Origin: Channa striata
Taxonomy: Eukaryota; Chordata; Actinopteri; Anabantiformes; Channidae
Reading direction: 5' to 3'
Assembly (NCBI GenBank): GCA_033026295.1
Contig: CM065182.1
Location: 20,706,215-20,770,214 of the forward strand
Length of the DNA: 64,000 nt
Part shown: in pieces, positions 1 to 10,342 of the stretch
How the letters are laid out: each line of letters begins with the position of its first letter
How positions within the stretch are numbered: the stretch's first letter is position 1
Translations under genes and position numbers: made by a program
The notes under the pieces: model-generated
The model's database searches: none
What the model was told of the DNA's origin: nothing
Seen by the model: only the letters and a program-made list of their open reading frames with translations

Positions 1-249
1 AACAGGACACCAACAATCACCTTGATCCATCCCAAAACATTTTTTGTGCCGTCCATAATACCAGCTCTTTTAATTACAAGTATATTACCAAATTTTCGTG
101 AAGAAAATTTACAGAGAACAAATTATTATATAAAATACAAAAATAGGTACAAACTCTGATCTTAAAGGAAAAAAGACATGGTTTAGAAGCAGTCTTCTCC
201 CATAATGCCATGTATGTCAGAAAAATGTAATCCTAAATCTTGATCTTAC

Positions 250-3125
250 CTCTTTGTTCTGGTCTAATTCCTTGCCTGTCTGGACAGAGACCATAACACT
301 GGAGTTTCCAGGGCACGAACTGCCATCGGACAACTTTCCATCCATGATCACATCTGTGCCGTTAGGGCCAAGGTCACCTTCCATTTCCACCACAATGCCA
401 TGCCTCTTGTCGGCACGGTAACGCTTGTGCATATATTTATAGAAGAGTAGGCGGCGGTCAGCAATCCAAGCCAGGATCACACACACCGGAAAGTAAAGCA
501 GTGTCACTACAGCCTCCCACACCTGGCAAGTTAAGCATCGTGATTTATATACTTTGTTGATTAGAAAATAAAGTAATGCATATGAAGACAGTGGAAACAT
601 ACCTCTACAATCCCTGGTGAGATGACAGCCAGTATTAGGTAGAGCCAAATGTAGGCAAAAATACTCCAGAAAGCCGTAATGAAAAAGACACGAAGATGTT
701 TGATCTTGCGAGACTCTCCATCAGGGATCACCCACACACACAGTCCAATTATGACAAACATATTGAAGGCAGCACTGCCCACTATGGTGCCTGGGCCCAG
801 CTCTCCTGCATCAAAGTTGTGCCCACACACCTGTCAAAGAGAAACATTTGAGGGACCAAAACAAATTAAGCAAATAAGACTCTTCAGTAGTAACTAAAAC
901 TGAACAGCCATATTAACAAAATTATACTAAAATATTCTTATTACTTTTTACTAGACATGATCAAATATAGTATTTTCTGAACATATAAGTACAAAAACAA
1001 AACTAGACATTAAATATACTACAACGAGAAAAGAGTTTGTCTCTGCTTAGATTATAATGTTCATTTTATTCATTATTAGCTTGGTATTGAATTTTGTAGG
1101 GTTTATTTATTTGGAATCTGTTCTTTGAATGTTTGAATATGCATATGTATTTCATAATACAACTTAGTTTTATTGCTGCAGATTGTATCAAAAATTATTG
1201 GTACAGAAACCTGAAAATACATAGTGTCACTGTCACACTGTTGTTATTTTTAATCTTCAATGTAAAAATAATTAAACTATGCAGAATTATATTTGGACAA
1301 AATCCTGTAATATTACATTAACAGTGTGTTTAACAGTGCCACTGTTTGTTGATGCTCTCTTTGCAGTTTCAGTTACAGCTTTAGCTTGTAAACATATACA
1401 TGAGGAGTGCTCAAACTGCAAAATTTGTTTTTATAACACATATAAAAGTGAGAAACTCCAAGCCACAGTAGAGACAGGCAAATCTCAAATGTACCAAACA
1501 GTGCTTATTGGTGCTTTAAAGTATTTGAAGTTTACCTCAATAACAGAAAGTAAGATCTCTGGTGCAGAGGAACCCAGGGCCATGAGTGTGAGGTTAGACA
1601 CAGTTTCGTTCCAGATCCTCACTGTTGTCACTGTAGTTTCACCATTTGGTTTGGTGATAGTCACCTCCTTCTCCTTCAACAACAGAGATTTGTGTTTTTG
1701 ACACCTTTCTGTTTCTTTTAGACTTTTGTTGAAAGTAGATCTGCTTGCTGCCTTTCTTACGTCAAAACCATTAAAATTATGAATGAACAAAAGTGACTGT
1801 AGTTCAGTATTGCAATTATGCTCAACTATGTGTGAAAGAGCTTACTACAAGTGGAGAACTGCTCATGTTTTGAAGGTACCACCTTATCTCTAGTCTGGTG
1901 GAGGTAGTGTTATGGTGTGGTTGTGTAAAAAACCCCCCCCCTTTAACGTAAAAACTGTTTAAGGTGCTGCAGGGGCCAAGTTTGTCACATGAATAATACC
2001 AAACTATGGTGCATTTTGCTTGACCCTCTGGCCATTTGTGGCCATTTCCCTTTTTTCTTTGACCATTTTGTCTGTGTTAATGCAAACGGAATAAAACTCC
2101 CCAAAGGTCTGGATATTCTTCAGATTTTTTAGTTTTCAACTTCAGCTGTTTAAAAATATCAATAATATACCATTTAAATCAAATTGTTGCACTTGGCTCT
2201 ATCGTGACCACTTTTGGCCAATTTGAACCCATGAAAAATATTTTTTTTAATTCCTTGTTATTTACAGAATTAAATCATACAATTGGCTTTACAACTGGCT
2301 ATACATTCACTATACATTCAGTTGTTGTTGCATGTATGTATAGTGATTTTGAACAAGGCCAGAGGGTTAATGAATGCAAAACACCATCACAAAAGTAGAA
2401 CGTGGAAGCAGCCATGTTATAAGCCTGGCAGAACATCACGAGGGAAGAAAGTAGAAACTAGTATGTATTGATCTATTGATTACAGACTTCAGGCAATGAT
2501 TGAGAAATCAGCAACCAAAAAAACATATTTTTTTTATTTATCATTAAGCCAATTGTTTCCATCTGTTTCTGAGCCATTAATATAGATTAGCAGTAACAAG
2601 AGGGATATACAGTATGTATATGTAAATGTATAATTGCAATGTGCAGTTTAGTCTTGTATTTGTTTACAAACCTGGCTTCATAAAAGCATGTTTAAGTGTT
2701 GCTCACTCGAGGCATTGTGCCCATTACTGGTGATGTGAAGGAGTAGAATGGGACCAAAGTATTGACAGCAATATTACCTGAGAAGTGATAACTTCTATGG
2801 ATGCCATGAATCGATCTGCAATGACGGATACACCAAGGAACATGTACATGAGACTGAGGAAGTAGATGACAGCTCTCCCCGTCTGTTCCATCAGTGGAGG
2901 GTTGAGTGGTAACCACACCGGCAGCAAGATACCAGGTTTACACACCACAGTGCCTGAGCATTTCCGCTGTCCAGACCCTGTAGTGTTACCTGTGGACTGA
3001 GGCACCTCAGGTCCAGATGTCCGCTTCACATCCTGTGGCTGGAAGGAGGTGCAGGGGTGGGCCAGGAGGAAAAGTGAGAGGATGAAGATACAGAGTGGGA
3101 AAACTCTAACTGGGAGTGGTGCCAT
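250..3125 (-). CDS. slc8a2: slc8a2-like Na+/Ca2+ exchanger, first four coding exons (partial)
   Basis: Plasma-membrane antiporter that exchanges Na+ for Ca2+. Coding exons run 3125-2778, 1673-1536, 830-603 and 522-250, giving residues 1-329; all joins are phase 0 and have GT donors and AG acceptors. The gene continues off the left edge. Exon 1 has a signal peptide (about residues 1-27) and the first membrane segment (FLSLMYMFLGVSVIADRF). Exon 2 carries the alpha-1 repeat motif GSSAPE (150-155), exon 3 GSAAFNMF and further membrane helices, and exon 4 the basic XIP-like autoinhibitory segment (RRLLFYKYMHKRYR, about 261-274). Wording such as CGHNF-AGELGPGTIVGSAAFNM and GESRKIKHLRVFF fits mammalian SLC8A2 better than SLC8A1 from memory; a fish slc8a4-type gene is not formally excluded. 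The Ca2+-binding loop and alpha-2 repeat lie outside the window. In mammals this N-terminal part is one large exon; here it is split by three introns. Confidence 0.92.
831..2777 (-). other. slc8a2 introns 1 and 2
   Basis: Intron 1 spans 1674-2777 and intron 2 spans 831-1535; intron 3 is only 80 nt (523-602). These introns are AT-rich. The stretch near 1900-1930 (a GGTGGAGGTAGTGTTATGGTGTGG-like string followed by a C run) faintly resembles Tc1 transposase DNA, but I cannot support an element. I see no exon or RNA gene in them. Confidence 0.6.
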
Positions 3126-3640
3126 AATATCCCTGAGTCAGGGGGGGCCTGGGGGTTCGCTGGGGGAATCGCAGGGTCAGAAGAATCTCCTAGACACAGA
3201 GGAGGCACATTTTTTAGAAACAATATGATTGTAAAAGATTGTCGGTTGTAAAAGATTACATTACTTTTTTCTATTTATAAAAACATATCATCCCAAGAAT
3301 TGGGAAGCAAACATGCTCCTCCAGATAACTATATTTGTACTGTTGTAAGTAATGCTGTTGTTTCATCATGTCACATAATATATTAAATAATAGCAGTTGT
3401 TGAAAAACTGCCAAAGTTGTTCAAAATTGTATTCACACAAAACAAAACAATTACTGTTTTTTTATCACTCACTACTCTTGCTCACATCAAGCAAGCAGCC
3501 ATTTTGAAAGCGAGAGTTTCTGTTCTAATGGCCCCCTCACAGACAAATGAGACAGAAAATGCCACACAGGGGCACACGTTCAACACCGTATGAAATTAAA
3601 AGCCGACCACAATGCTTAAGGCTGACAACACTGGTAAATT
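3126..3640. other. slc8a2 5' flank
   Basis: Sequence just upstream of the slc8a2 start. On the minus strand a pyrimidine-rich TTCCCCCAG lies about 40 nt before the ATG and could be the acceptor of a 5' UTR exon, in which case the real promoter is further upstream (higher coordinates). No TATA box or first exon can be placed with confidence. Confidence 0.4.
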
Positions 3641-3647
3641 TAGCTGC

Positions 3648-3772
3648 ATAATGGCGCAGCGATTAGTGCTGCGGCCTAGAGTTAGCTACACCCAGAGTAC
3701 CCCTGATTCAAACCCATGTCTGTATATGTATATACCAAGCCTATACTTTACTGGTGACCTGTCCAGGGAGTA
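3648..3772 (+). repeat. tRNA-like SINE fragment
   Basis: The stretch starts with an A-box-like TGGCGCAGCGATTAGTGC and, about 50 nt later, has a B-box-like GATTCAAACCC, as in tRNA-derived pol III promoters. It then runs into ACTGGTGACCTGTCCAGGG, a tail common in fish SINEs. There is no tRNA cloverleaf, so it is a retroposon relic rather than a tRNA gene. Confidence 0.6.
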
Positions 3773-3774
3773 CT

Positions 3775-3932
3775 GTTTTTATTTATTTTATTTATTTATT
3801 TATATAGCGCCAATTCACAACAAAGTCATGTCAAGCCACTTTACTTAATACAGGCAAGACCAGAGAAAACCCAACAATTCCCCCATTAGCAAGCCATAGG
3901 CAACAGTTTAGAGGAAAACTCCCTTTAACGAC
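3775..3932 (-). repeat. LINE2-like 3' end fragment
   Basis: Short 3' end of an L2 copy in minus orientation. It has the same TATATAGCGCCAATT tail (reverse complement of the L2 tail) and AAACTCCCTTTAA segment as the copy at 7387. It lies head-on to the plus-strand copy that begins at about 4129. Confidence 0.8.
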
Positions 3933-4128
3933 TTGTACTGAGAACTACAAGAGCTACAGTACTTACTCACAAAACCCATTCAAGAAAGATTTTCCAAAAA
4001 ACAATGTGAGATTTAACTCTGCCCTAAAAGCACCGTCATAAACTATGAGCTTGTGCCAGAAAAACGGGGTTTTCTTGTCAAACCAGGATAGGTTAAATGG
4101 TTAATTGTCTGCATTTATCAGATAGATT

Positions 4129-5142
4129 CCAAAACAAATCTCTAGAACAGCCTTTTCCACCTACGGAACATTGCCAAAATTAGGAGCATCAGCAATGCTG
4201 AAAAACTGGTTAATGCATTTGTTACTTCTAGATTGGGATTCTGTAATTCTCTACTTTCAGGCTGCCCCAGTAACTCTCTAAAAAGTCTCCAATTAATCCA
4301 AAATGCTGCAGCGAGATTATTGACTGAGATTGGTAAGAGAGATCATATTTCACCTTCATTAGCTTCTCTCTATTGGCTTCTCATTAAATGTAGAATAGAA
4401 TTTAAAACCATTCTTCGTATCTATAAAGCTCTAAACGTCCAAGCTCCATCATACCTAAAAGATCTCCTTTTACCATATCATCCTACTAGACCACTTTGGT
4501 CCAAAAATGCAGGCCTACTTATGGTTCCCAGAATTTCCAAAAGTAGAATGGGAGGCAGAGCCTTTAGCTATCAAGCTCCTCTCCTGTGGAACCAGCTCAC
4601 AGTCCAGATTCGGGAAGAAGACACCCTCTCTACTTTTAAGACTAGGCTCCAAACCTTCCTCTTCGATAAAGCTGGCTATAGTCATGCTGCTATAGGCTTA
4701 GACTGATGGGGGACTCTGCCCTGTGCCACTTTCCTCTTCTCTTACTCTCTCCTCTCACCCCACATCTATAATGTCGCCACTTTTTGACATTAACCCTGTG
4801 TCTTCTTTGTCCCGTAGTCTTCTCTCTCCCTCTCTGTCTCCCTCTCTCTGTCCCTATCCAACATTTGGTGTTGCTTTTATTGCTCTGTTCTTTTCTCTCT
4901 CCACTTTCCACTCACCCCAACCGGTCAAGGCAGATGACCGCCCATGCTTAAGCTGGTTCTGCTGCAGGTTTCTTCCGTTAAAGGAAATTTTTCCTCTCCA
5001 TTGTTGCCTATGGGTTGCTCAAGTGGGATTTGTTGGGCTTTCTTTAAATGTTTGTATAGTCTTGATTTTATTATGTAAAGTGCCTTGAGATGAACTTGTT
5101 GTAAATTGGCACTATATAAATAAAGTTGAACTAAATTGAACT
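4129..5142 (+). mobile_element. LINE2-like retrotransposon, 5'-truncated copy
   Basis: Non-LTR retrotransposon copy of the L2 (Maui-like) group. A plus-strand open stretch (4233-4706) encodes the conserved C-terminal end of the L2 ORF2 product (motifs NAAARLLT, HWLLI-like, IYKALN, SRMGGRAFSYQAP, FKTRLQTFLF). It is followed by an L2 3' UTR and the tail GTAAAGTGCCTTGAGATGA...GGCACTATATAAATAAAG, ending in GTTGAACTAAATTGAA. The reverse transcriptase and endonuclease are missing, so it is a dead 5'-truncated insertion. Confidence 0.9.
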
Positions 5143-5348
5143 TATATAGTGTTTTTTACCTATTAGTACTCAAAGCACTTTAAACTGCTTCTCATTCATA
5201 CTAACACACCAATGGGAGATCTGCTGGCCTACACTCTCCAAGAGCAACTATGTTGGCATTCAGTGTCTTACTCAAGGCCACTTTAACATGTGAGGATCAA
5301 ACCAACAACCCGGCCATCGATGGAAGACTGCACTATGCCCTGCACTAC
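5143..5348. repeat. dispersed teleost repeat
   Basis: Starts with TTATATAGTGTTTTTTACC and contains CTCAAAGCACTTTAAA, CACACCAATGGGAGATCTGCTGG and CAGTGTCTTACTCAAGGCCACTTTAACATGTG. I recognise this from many fish genomes as an interspersed repeat of uncertain class. It abuts the 3' tail of the L2 copy. Confidence 0.6.
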
Positions 5349-7386
5349 AGACGTGATAAACAAGAAGAAGGAATCTGTGAAAGTTTGGAACTTTTGGGGA
5401 GTGAACTTAAAACTTGTTGATTGTGCCAACAAACCTGGGTCTACCTAAATAGCAGACTGGTCAGGAAAACATCACAACTTTATGGTACATGTCAAAAATA
5501 TCATTGTGGTCACACCCACATTGAAGTATTTATCTTATCTGCGTCATATATTATTATTATTATGATTATTGTTGTTGTTGTTGTACTTACTAATCATGTT
5601 TTATACTGTGTTACTAAGTATTTTACCTTAAAAAAGAAGACAGAATGGTAACTATTGCATTGATCTTCATATAATGACAACAATCTGTAAGATATTTAAT
5701 CAATCATTAATCCAGCTGTTAATTACCTACTTTCTTTGAAATCCAAATAATTACAACTTTTGCTAACTGTAATTTATCAATCTTCTGTGTCTACACTCAT
5801 TACTGCTACAGTGGCTGAGTGACCCTTGTATGCACTACTATAGGTTATAAACTAATTGGCCATTATGGTAACCACTTACCAAGTTGTAATATTGTGAAAT
5901 GTTTCACTGATTTTAAAACATGTCTTAATTGTTCACTATTGAAAATAACATTTGATGACACTTTTAGCTGAGATCATTTCAGAATTTTGTACTGTGGTAC
6001 GGTACTTTGGGTCATTTTCACTAATCAGTATTTTAACAAAATATTTAAAACATTTAAAATGAGTTATGTTTTGCTGATGCTTAAATGTGTTAATTTAATT
6101 AGTTGCATGGCATTTCGTATCAGCAGAAAAGTTTTAGTGTGTATCAGACATTTTACAGTAGAAGTCGTGTTGGTATGTATGGATTAGAGAACAGAATGCT
6201 AGAAAGCTTTCAGTGTCTAACTCCTCGTAGGCCCACCACTTCCACCCACCTCCACAGGTGAGACTGTACTGATGTGCACTGTGAGTTGAAACAGATACTG
6301 TGGTGCTGCATCTTTGATGCAGCCTGAGCTCTGCCAGCTCATTATGGAGTTGTAATTCAGAAACACAGTCCAGAGGGCCCACCGCATCACATTTCACTTT
6401 CCAAGGCCTGCTATGGTTACCACGACCTCAGACAGAGGGCCACCTTACACCAGTGAGTCCCAAGGGGAGGGAGACTAACCAAAAATAACTACTTTAATGT
6501 TCATATTTTGATATGGAGAGAAACTAATAGAAAAACAACAGAAAATGAGTTATGTGGCACAAAACACTAAGTCATGAATATCAATAAAATACATATTGTT
6601 ATATCACATTTGTATAAGGCTAACACTGGGCAATACAGTATTTGAATGCTAGTTAATCAACAAGCTGCTGCTGTAAGAGCTGGTATTGCATTGGGTAATG
6701 TCCCCACCTAAATATTTTCCTTAGTTTCATCTGCAGGCAAATCTGTAAACATCCCTGAGATGAAGATCCTATTTTTTTTTAAGTGGAGAGGGGTATCTCA
6801 GTTATTTCAATTGAGAGGCTGAAAGAAAGTTCTAACCCTCACTTGAACAGATCAGCTCAGTGACACTGATTTAGCTCTTTTCATTTTGTTTCAGAAGTGA
6901 TGTTCACCTGATATATCAATGTTCAAATGTTGTTTCATTGGGAGGAAAGAGACTTAGAGCCTCTTTACAGTATATGTTACAATGTTGAGGGTGGTGGACA
7001 ACCCAAGCCTTTCATATGCCTGGGGGATGGGGGTTGTGAGGCGTTGACAGGTCTGTGGTCTCCTTGTTCACTCCTCCTACAGGAACAGTAAGCTGGGTGA
7101 CAGCTCATCTCTTTAATTGCCTCTGACACTGGCCACCATCGATAAGTGATTGCCTAGGATTATCTTACACTGATAGGAGTGCTAGCAAAAAAAGGAGTTA
7201 GCACCTTTAACAGTTGAATATTTCCTGCCTGTGCCCTGTCAATGGGGTTCACTGGGGTACAGTCACATTCTGGCATAAGGCTGTGCATGACTAACTCAAG
7301 CCTCATTAACAGGAAATAAATGTAGTGAAGCAGTGGATCTGATTTATTAATTACATTTAACCAGATAAAAGACACCCCCTTCACTT
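5349..7386. other. Intergenic, no gene recognised
   Basis: AT-rich DNA with a short TTG microsatellite near 5565. The section 6180-6480 is less AT-rich than its surroundings and on the minus strand could hold a 5' UTR exon of slc8a2, but nothing in it proves that. No repeat family was recognised in the rest. Confidence 0.5.
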
Positions 7387-8703
7387 TTCAATTCAATTCA
7401 GTTCAATTCACTTCATATAGCGCCAATTTACAACAAAGTCATCTAAAGGCACTTTACATAATAAAGTCAAGACTATACAAACATTTAGAGAAAACCCAAC
7501 AAATCCCACTTTAGCAAGCCATAGGCAACAGTGGAGAGGAAAAACTCCCTTTAATGGAAGAAACCTCCAGCAGAACTAGGCTCAGGGTGGGCGGCCATCT
7601 GCCTTGACCAGTTGGGCTGAGTGGAAAGTGAAGAGAGAAAAGAACAGAGCAATAAAAGCAACAACAAAACATTGAGCAGGGTAATAGGACCAGTAGCTGC
7701 GCACTGGAAGACACACAGCGCCAAATCCGGGACACCTGAGGACAGGGACAGAGACAGAGAGGGAGAACGATGACTACGGGACAAAGAAGACACAGAGTTA
7801 ATGTCATACAGTGGTGACATTATAGATGTGGGGTGAGAGGAGAGAATGAAGAGAAGAGGAAAGTGGATCAGTGCAGAGTCCCCCAGCAGTCTAAGCCTAT
7901 AGCAGCATGACTATAACCAACTATGAGCTTTATTGAAGAGGAAAGTTTTGAGCCTAGTCTTATTCTATTCTACATTTAATGAGAAGCCAATGGAGAGAAG
8001 CTAATGAAGGTGAAATATGATCTCTCTTACCAATCCCAGTCAGCAATCTTGCTGCAGCATTTTGGATTAATTGAAGGCTTTTTAGAGAGTTACTGGGGCA
8101 GACTGAAAGTAGAGAATTACAGTGCTTCAACCTAGAAGTAACAAATGCATGAACCAGTTTTTCAGCATCGCTTTGAGACAGGATGCTCCTAATTTTGGCA
8201 ATGTTCTGTAAGTGGAAGAAGGCTGTTCTAGAGATTTGTTTTATGTGTGAGGTAAATGACAAATCCTGGTCAAAAATGACTCCGAGATTCCTTGCAGTAC
8301 TACTGGGGGCCAGAGTTATGTCATCTAAAGCAGGGGTCTCAAACTCAATTTACTTGGGGGCCGCTGGAGGCAGAGTCGGGGTGAGGCTGGGCCGCATCAG
8401 GTTTCCACAAGAAAAACTTTTAAATAATTTTAATCTTCTCAAATGTCTTTATTTTTTATTTTTAACACAAAATAATATGAAAAAATAAATAAACAAATTA
8501 GAAGAAAATAAATAAGAAATTAATAAGAAAATCAATCAATCAATCAGTAATAAGTAAATAAAATAATAATAATAATTATAATAATTAGGATTCAAATGTC
8601 TGTATTAACAGTTCTTTAAGCTTTCTTCTGAACATGAATTGTCCTGAACATAAGTGGAACATTGAAGAACATGAACTGCTCTTCTTAACATGGCCTCTCT
8701 TGC

Positions 8704-8857
8704 CTACATCTTGCTGCTAGAGACCTGGCAGCGCTTCTTCTCGCATAACTGAGCCACATTTGGCTTGAGGGAGGAAGCAGTTGAGACCCTCAGTATGGCT
8801 TGAAGATGATCATCAATTCTGCACCTGAACTTGGACTTTAGCCGACGCACAAAGAAC
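8704..8857 (-). pseudogene. hAT transposase C-terminal fragment
   Basis: The minus-strand reading frame gives SKFRCRIDDHLQAILRVST and then SLKPNVAQL-EKKRCQVS. This matches the C-terminal end of hAT (ZBED/GTF2IRD2-type) transposases, which read roughly SRLTDEHL..ILRIATA...P....L..KKRCQ. Only about 45 residues remain; the DDE catalytic core and BED zinc finger are absent, so it is inert. Start and end are approximate. Confidence 0.7.
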
Positions 8858-8902
8858 GTCATTTCCTCAATATACGTCATTTCCGCAATGTACGTCATTT
8901 CC
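8856..8902. repeat. Three 18-bp tandem units inside the hAT element
   Basis: ACGTCATTTCC occurs at 8856, 8874 and 8892, an exact 18-bp period, with variable 7-nt linkers (TCAATAT, GCAATGT). Confidence 0.85.
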
Positions 8903-9222
8903 GTTCCGTGCCGTTCATAACAAACTCGCGGGCCGCACTAACATTAAACTTTAATAATAAGGTGGGGGCCACAAACTATCGGCTCGCGGGCCGCAATTGG
9001 CCCGAGGGCCACGAGTCTGAGACCCCTGATCAGAAGTAACGATATGGTTGGAAAACATGTTTCTTAGACTTTTAGGCCCAAACACAATAACTTCAGTTTT
9101 ATCTGAGTTTAGAAGAAGGAAATTATACATCATCCAGTCCCTTATGTCTTTTAGACATGCTTGTAGTTTGATTAATTGATTTGTTTCATCAGCTTTCATA
9201 GATAAGATATAACAGCTTGTCA

Positions 9223-9884
9223 TCAGCATAGCAATGAAAATTTACAGTGTTTTCTAATAATGTTGCCAAGGGGAGACATATATAGACTAAAGAGTACTGG
9301 TCCTAACACAGAGCCTTGTGGAACTCCATAACTAACTTTTGTGTGTGTGGAAGATTCATCATTAACATAAACAAATTGGAATCTATCTGATAGATAAGAT
9401 TTAAACCAGTTTAGTGCAGTTCCTTTAATTCCAATTACATGTTCTAGTCTCTGTAATAATATTCTGTGATCAGTGGTGTCAAATGCAGCACTAAGATCTA
9501 GCAGAGTATAGAGTATAGAGACAAGTCCATTATCTGAAGCCAGAAGAAGATCGTTGGTGACTTTAATCAGTGCGGTTTCTGTGCTATGATGACCTCTAAA
9601 TCCTGACTGAAATTCTTCAAACAAGTCGTTTCTGCGCAGGTGGTCACATAATTGCTTTAAAACTACTTTTTCAAGTATTTTAGAAATAAAGGGGGATTTG
9701 ATATTGGTCTGTAATTGGCACCTGGATCCAGACAAGGTTTTTTAAGTAGAGGTTTGATTACAGCTACCTTATAAGCCTTTGGTACATATCCTGTTTGTAA
9801 AGATAGATTAATGATATCTAATACGAACGTGTCTAATAAGAGTAGAGCATCTTTGAGCAGTCTAACTGGAATAGGGTCTATCAA
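9223..9884 (-). pseudogene. L2 reverse transcriptase remnant
   Basis: Two overlapping minus-strand frames (9884-9663 and 9735-9223) encode the fingers and palm of a non-LTR reverse transcriptase: NYRPIS, then QSGFRGHHSTETAL, LLDLSAAFDTTDH, LNWFKSYLSDR and GVPQGSVLGPVLF. The YADD active-site region follows with a frameshift near 9220. The second frame's continuation (GPKS... end) is cut by the hAT insertion. These are family hallmarks of L2/CR1-type elements. It is broken by at least two frameshifts. Confidence 0.88.
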
Positions 9885-10342
9885 ACATGTTGTTGTTTAG
9901 ATGCCATAATAGTTGAAGTTAAATCAGCAAGATCTATGGGCACAAAGCAGTCTAAAAGGGACTGAGGACTTACTGATGATTCTAATTCTGTTGTATTTGT
10001 GGGGGGGGTCTGGTGAATTTTTTTTCAAATAGCTACAATTTTGTTTGTGAAGAAAGTCATGAAGTCATTGCTGCATAGCGTTGAGGGAATACTAGTCTCA
10101 ACTGAACTATGGATCTTAGTCAGCCTGGCTACAGTGCTGAAAAGAAACCAGGGGTTGTTCTTGTTTTCCTCTATTTGTGATGAATAATATGCTGTTCTGG
10201 CTTTACGGAGTGCTAATTTGAATGAGTTTAAAACTCTTTTTCCAGGCTAAGCATGATTCTTGTGAATGAGTGGAACACCACTTCCTTTTAGGTTTCGTGA
10301 CGCCTGCTTTAAATTGTGGGTTTGCGAGCTATACCATGGAGA

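Larger units (their letters stand above)
8331..9028. mobile_element. hAT-like DNA transposon, non-autonomous, inside the L2 copy
   Basis: The 698-bp insert has 16-bp terminal inverted repeats, CAGGGGTCTCAAACTC at the left and GAGTCTGAGACCCCTG at the right (one mismatch). Flanks are ATCTAAAG (8323-8330) and ATCAGAAG (9029-9036), six of eight bases equal, as expected for an old 8-bp hAT target duplication. The ends carry the GGGGGCCGC...GGGCCGCA segments typical of a widespread fish hAT group. Inside is a remnant of a transposase C-terminus. It was inserted after the L2 copy, because it splits that ORF. Confidence 0.8.
7387..10342 (-). mobile_element. LINE2-like retrotransposon, longest copy, interrupted by a hAT insertion
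   Basis: Minus-strand L2 copy. Its 3' tail is at 7387-7440 (CATATAGCGCCAATTTACAAC in plus view), its 3' UTR extends to about 7900, and the ORF2 C-terminal part lies at 7960-8262. A foreign element (8331-9028) splits the ORF. Reverse-transcriptase coding sequence follows at 9029-9884, and decayed upstream ORF2 sequence continues to about 10342. Frameshifts and stops make it non-functional, and the endonuclease domain is not recognisable. This is the most complete of the five L2 fragments in the window. Confidence 0.88.

Noticed and set aside
3648..3772. tRNA gene
   Set aside because: A- and B-box-like motifs are present, but no cloverleaf or acceptor stem forms; it reads as a SINE.
4233..4706. 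157-codon plus-strand open frame as a host gene
   Set aside because: It is the C-terminal end of an L2 retrotransposon ORF, followed by the L2 tail.
6134..6397. 87-codon minus-strand frame as a coding exon
   Set aside because: Open and less AT-rich, but no protein family, no clear splice sites, and not in phase with slc8a2.
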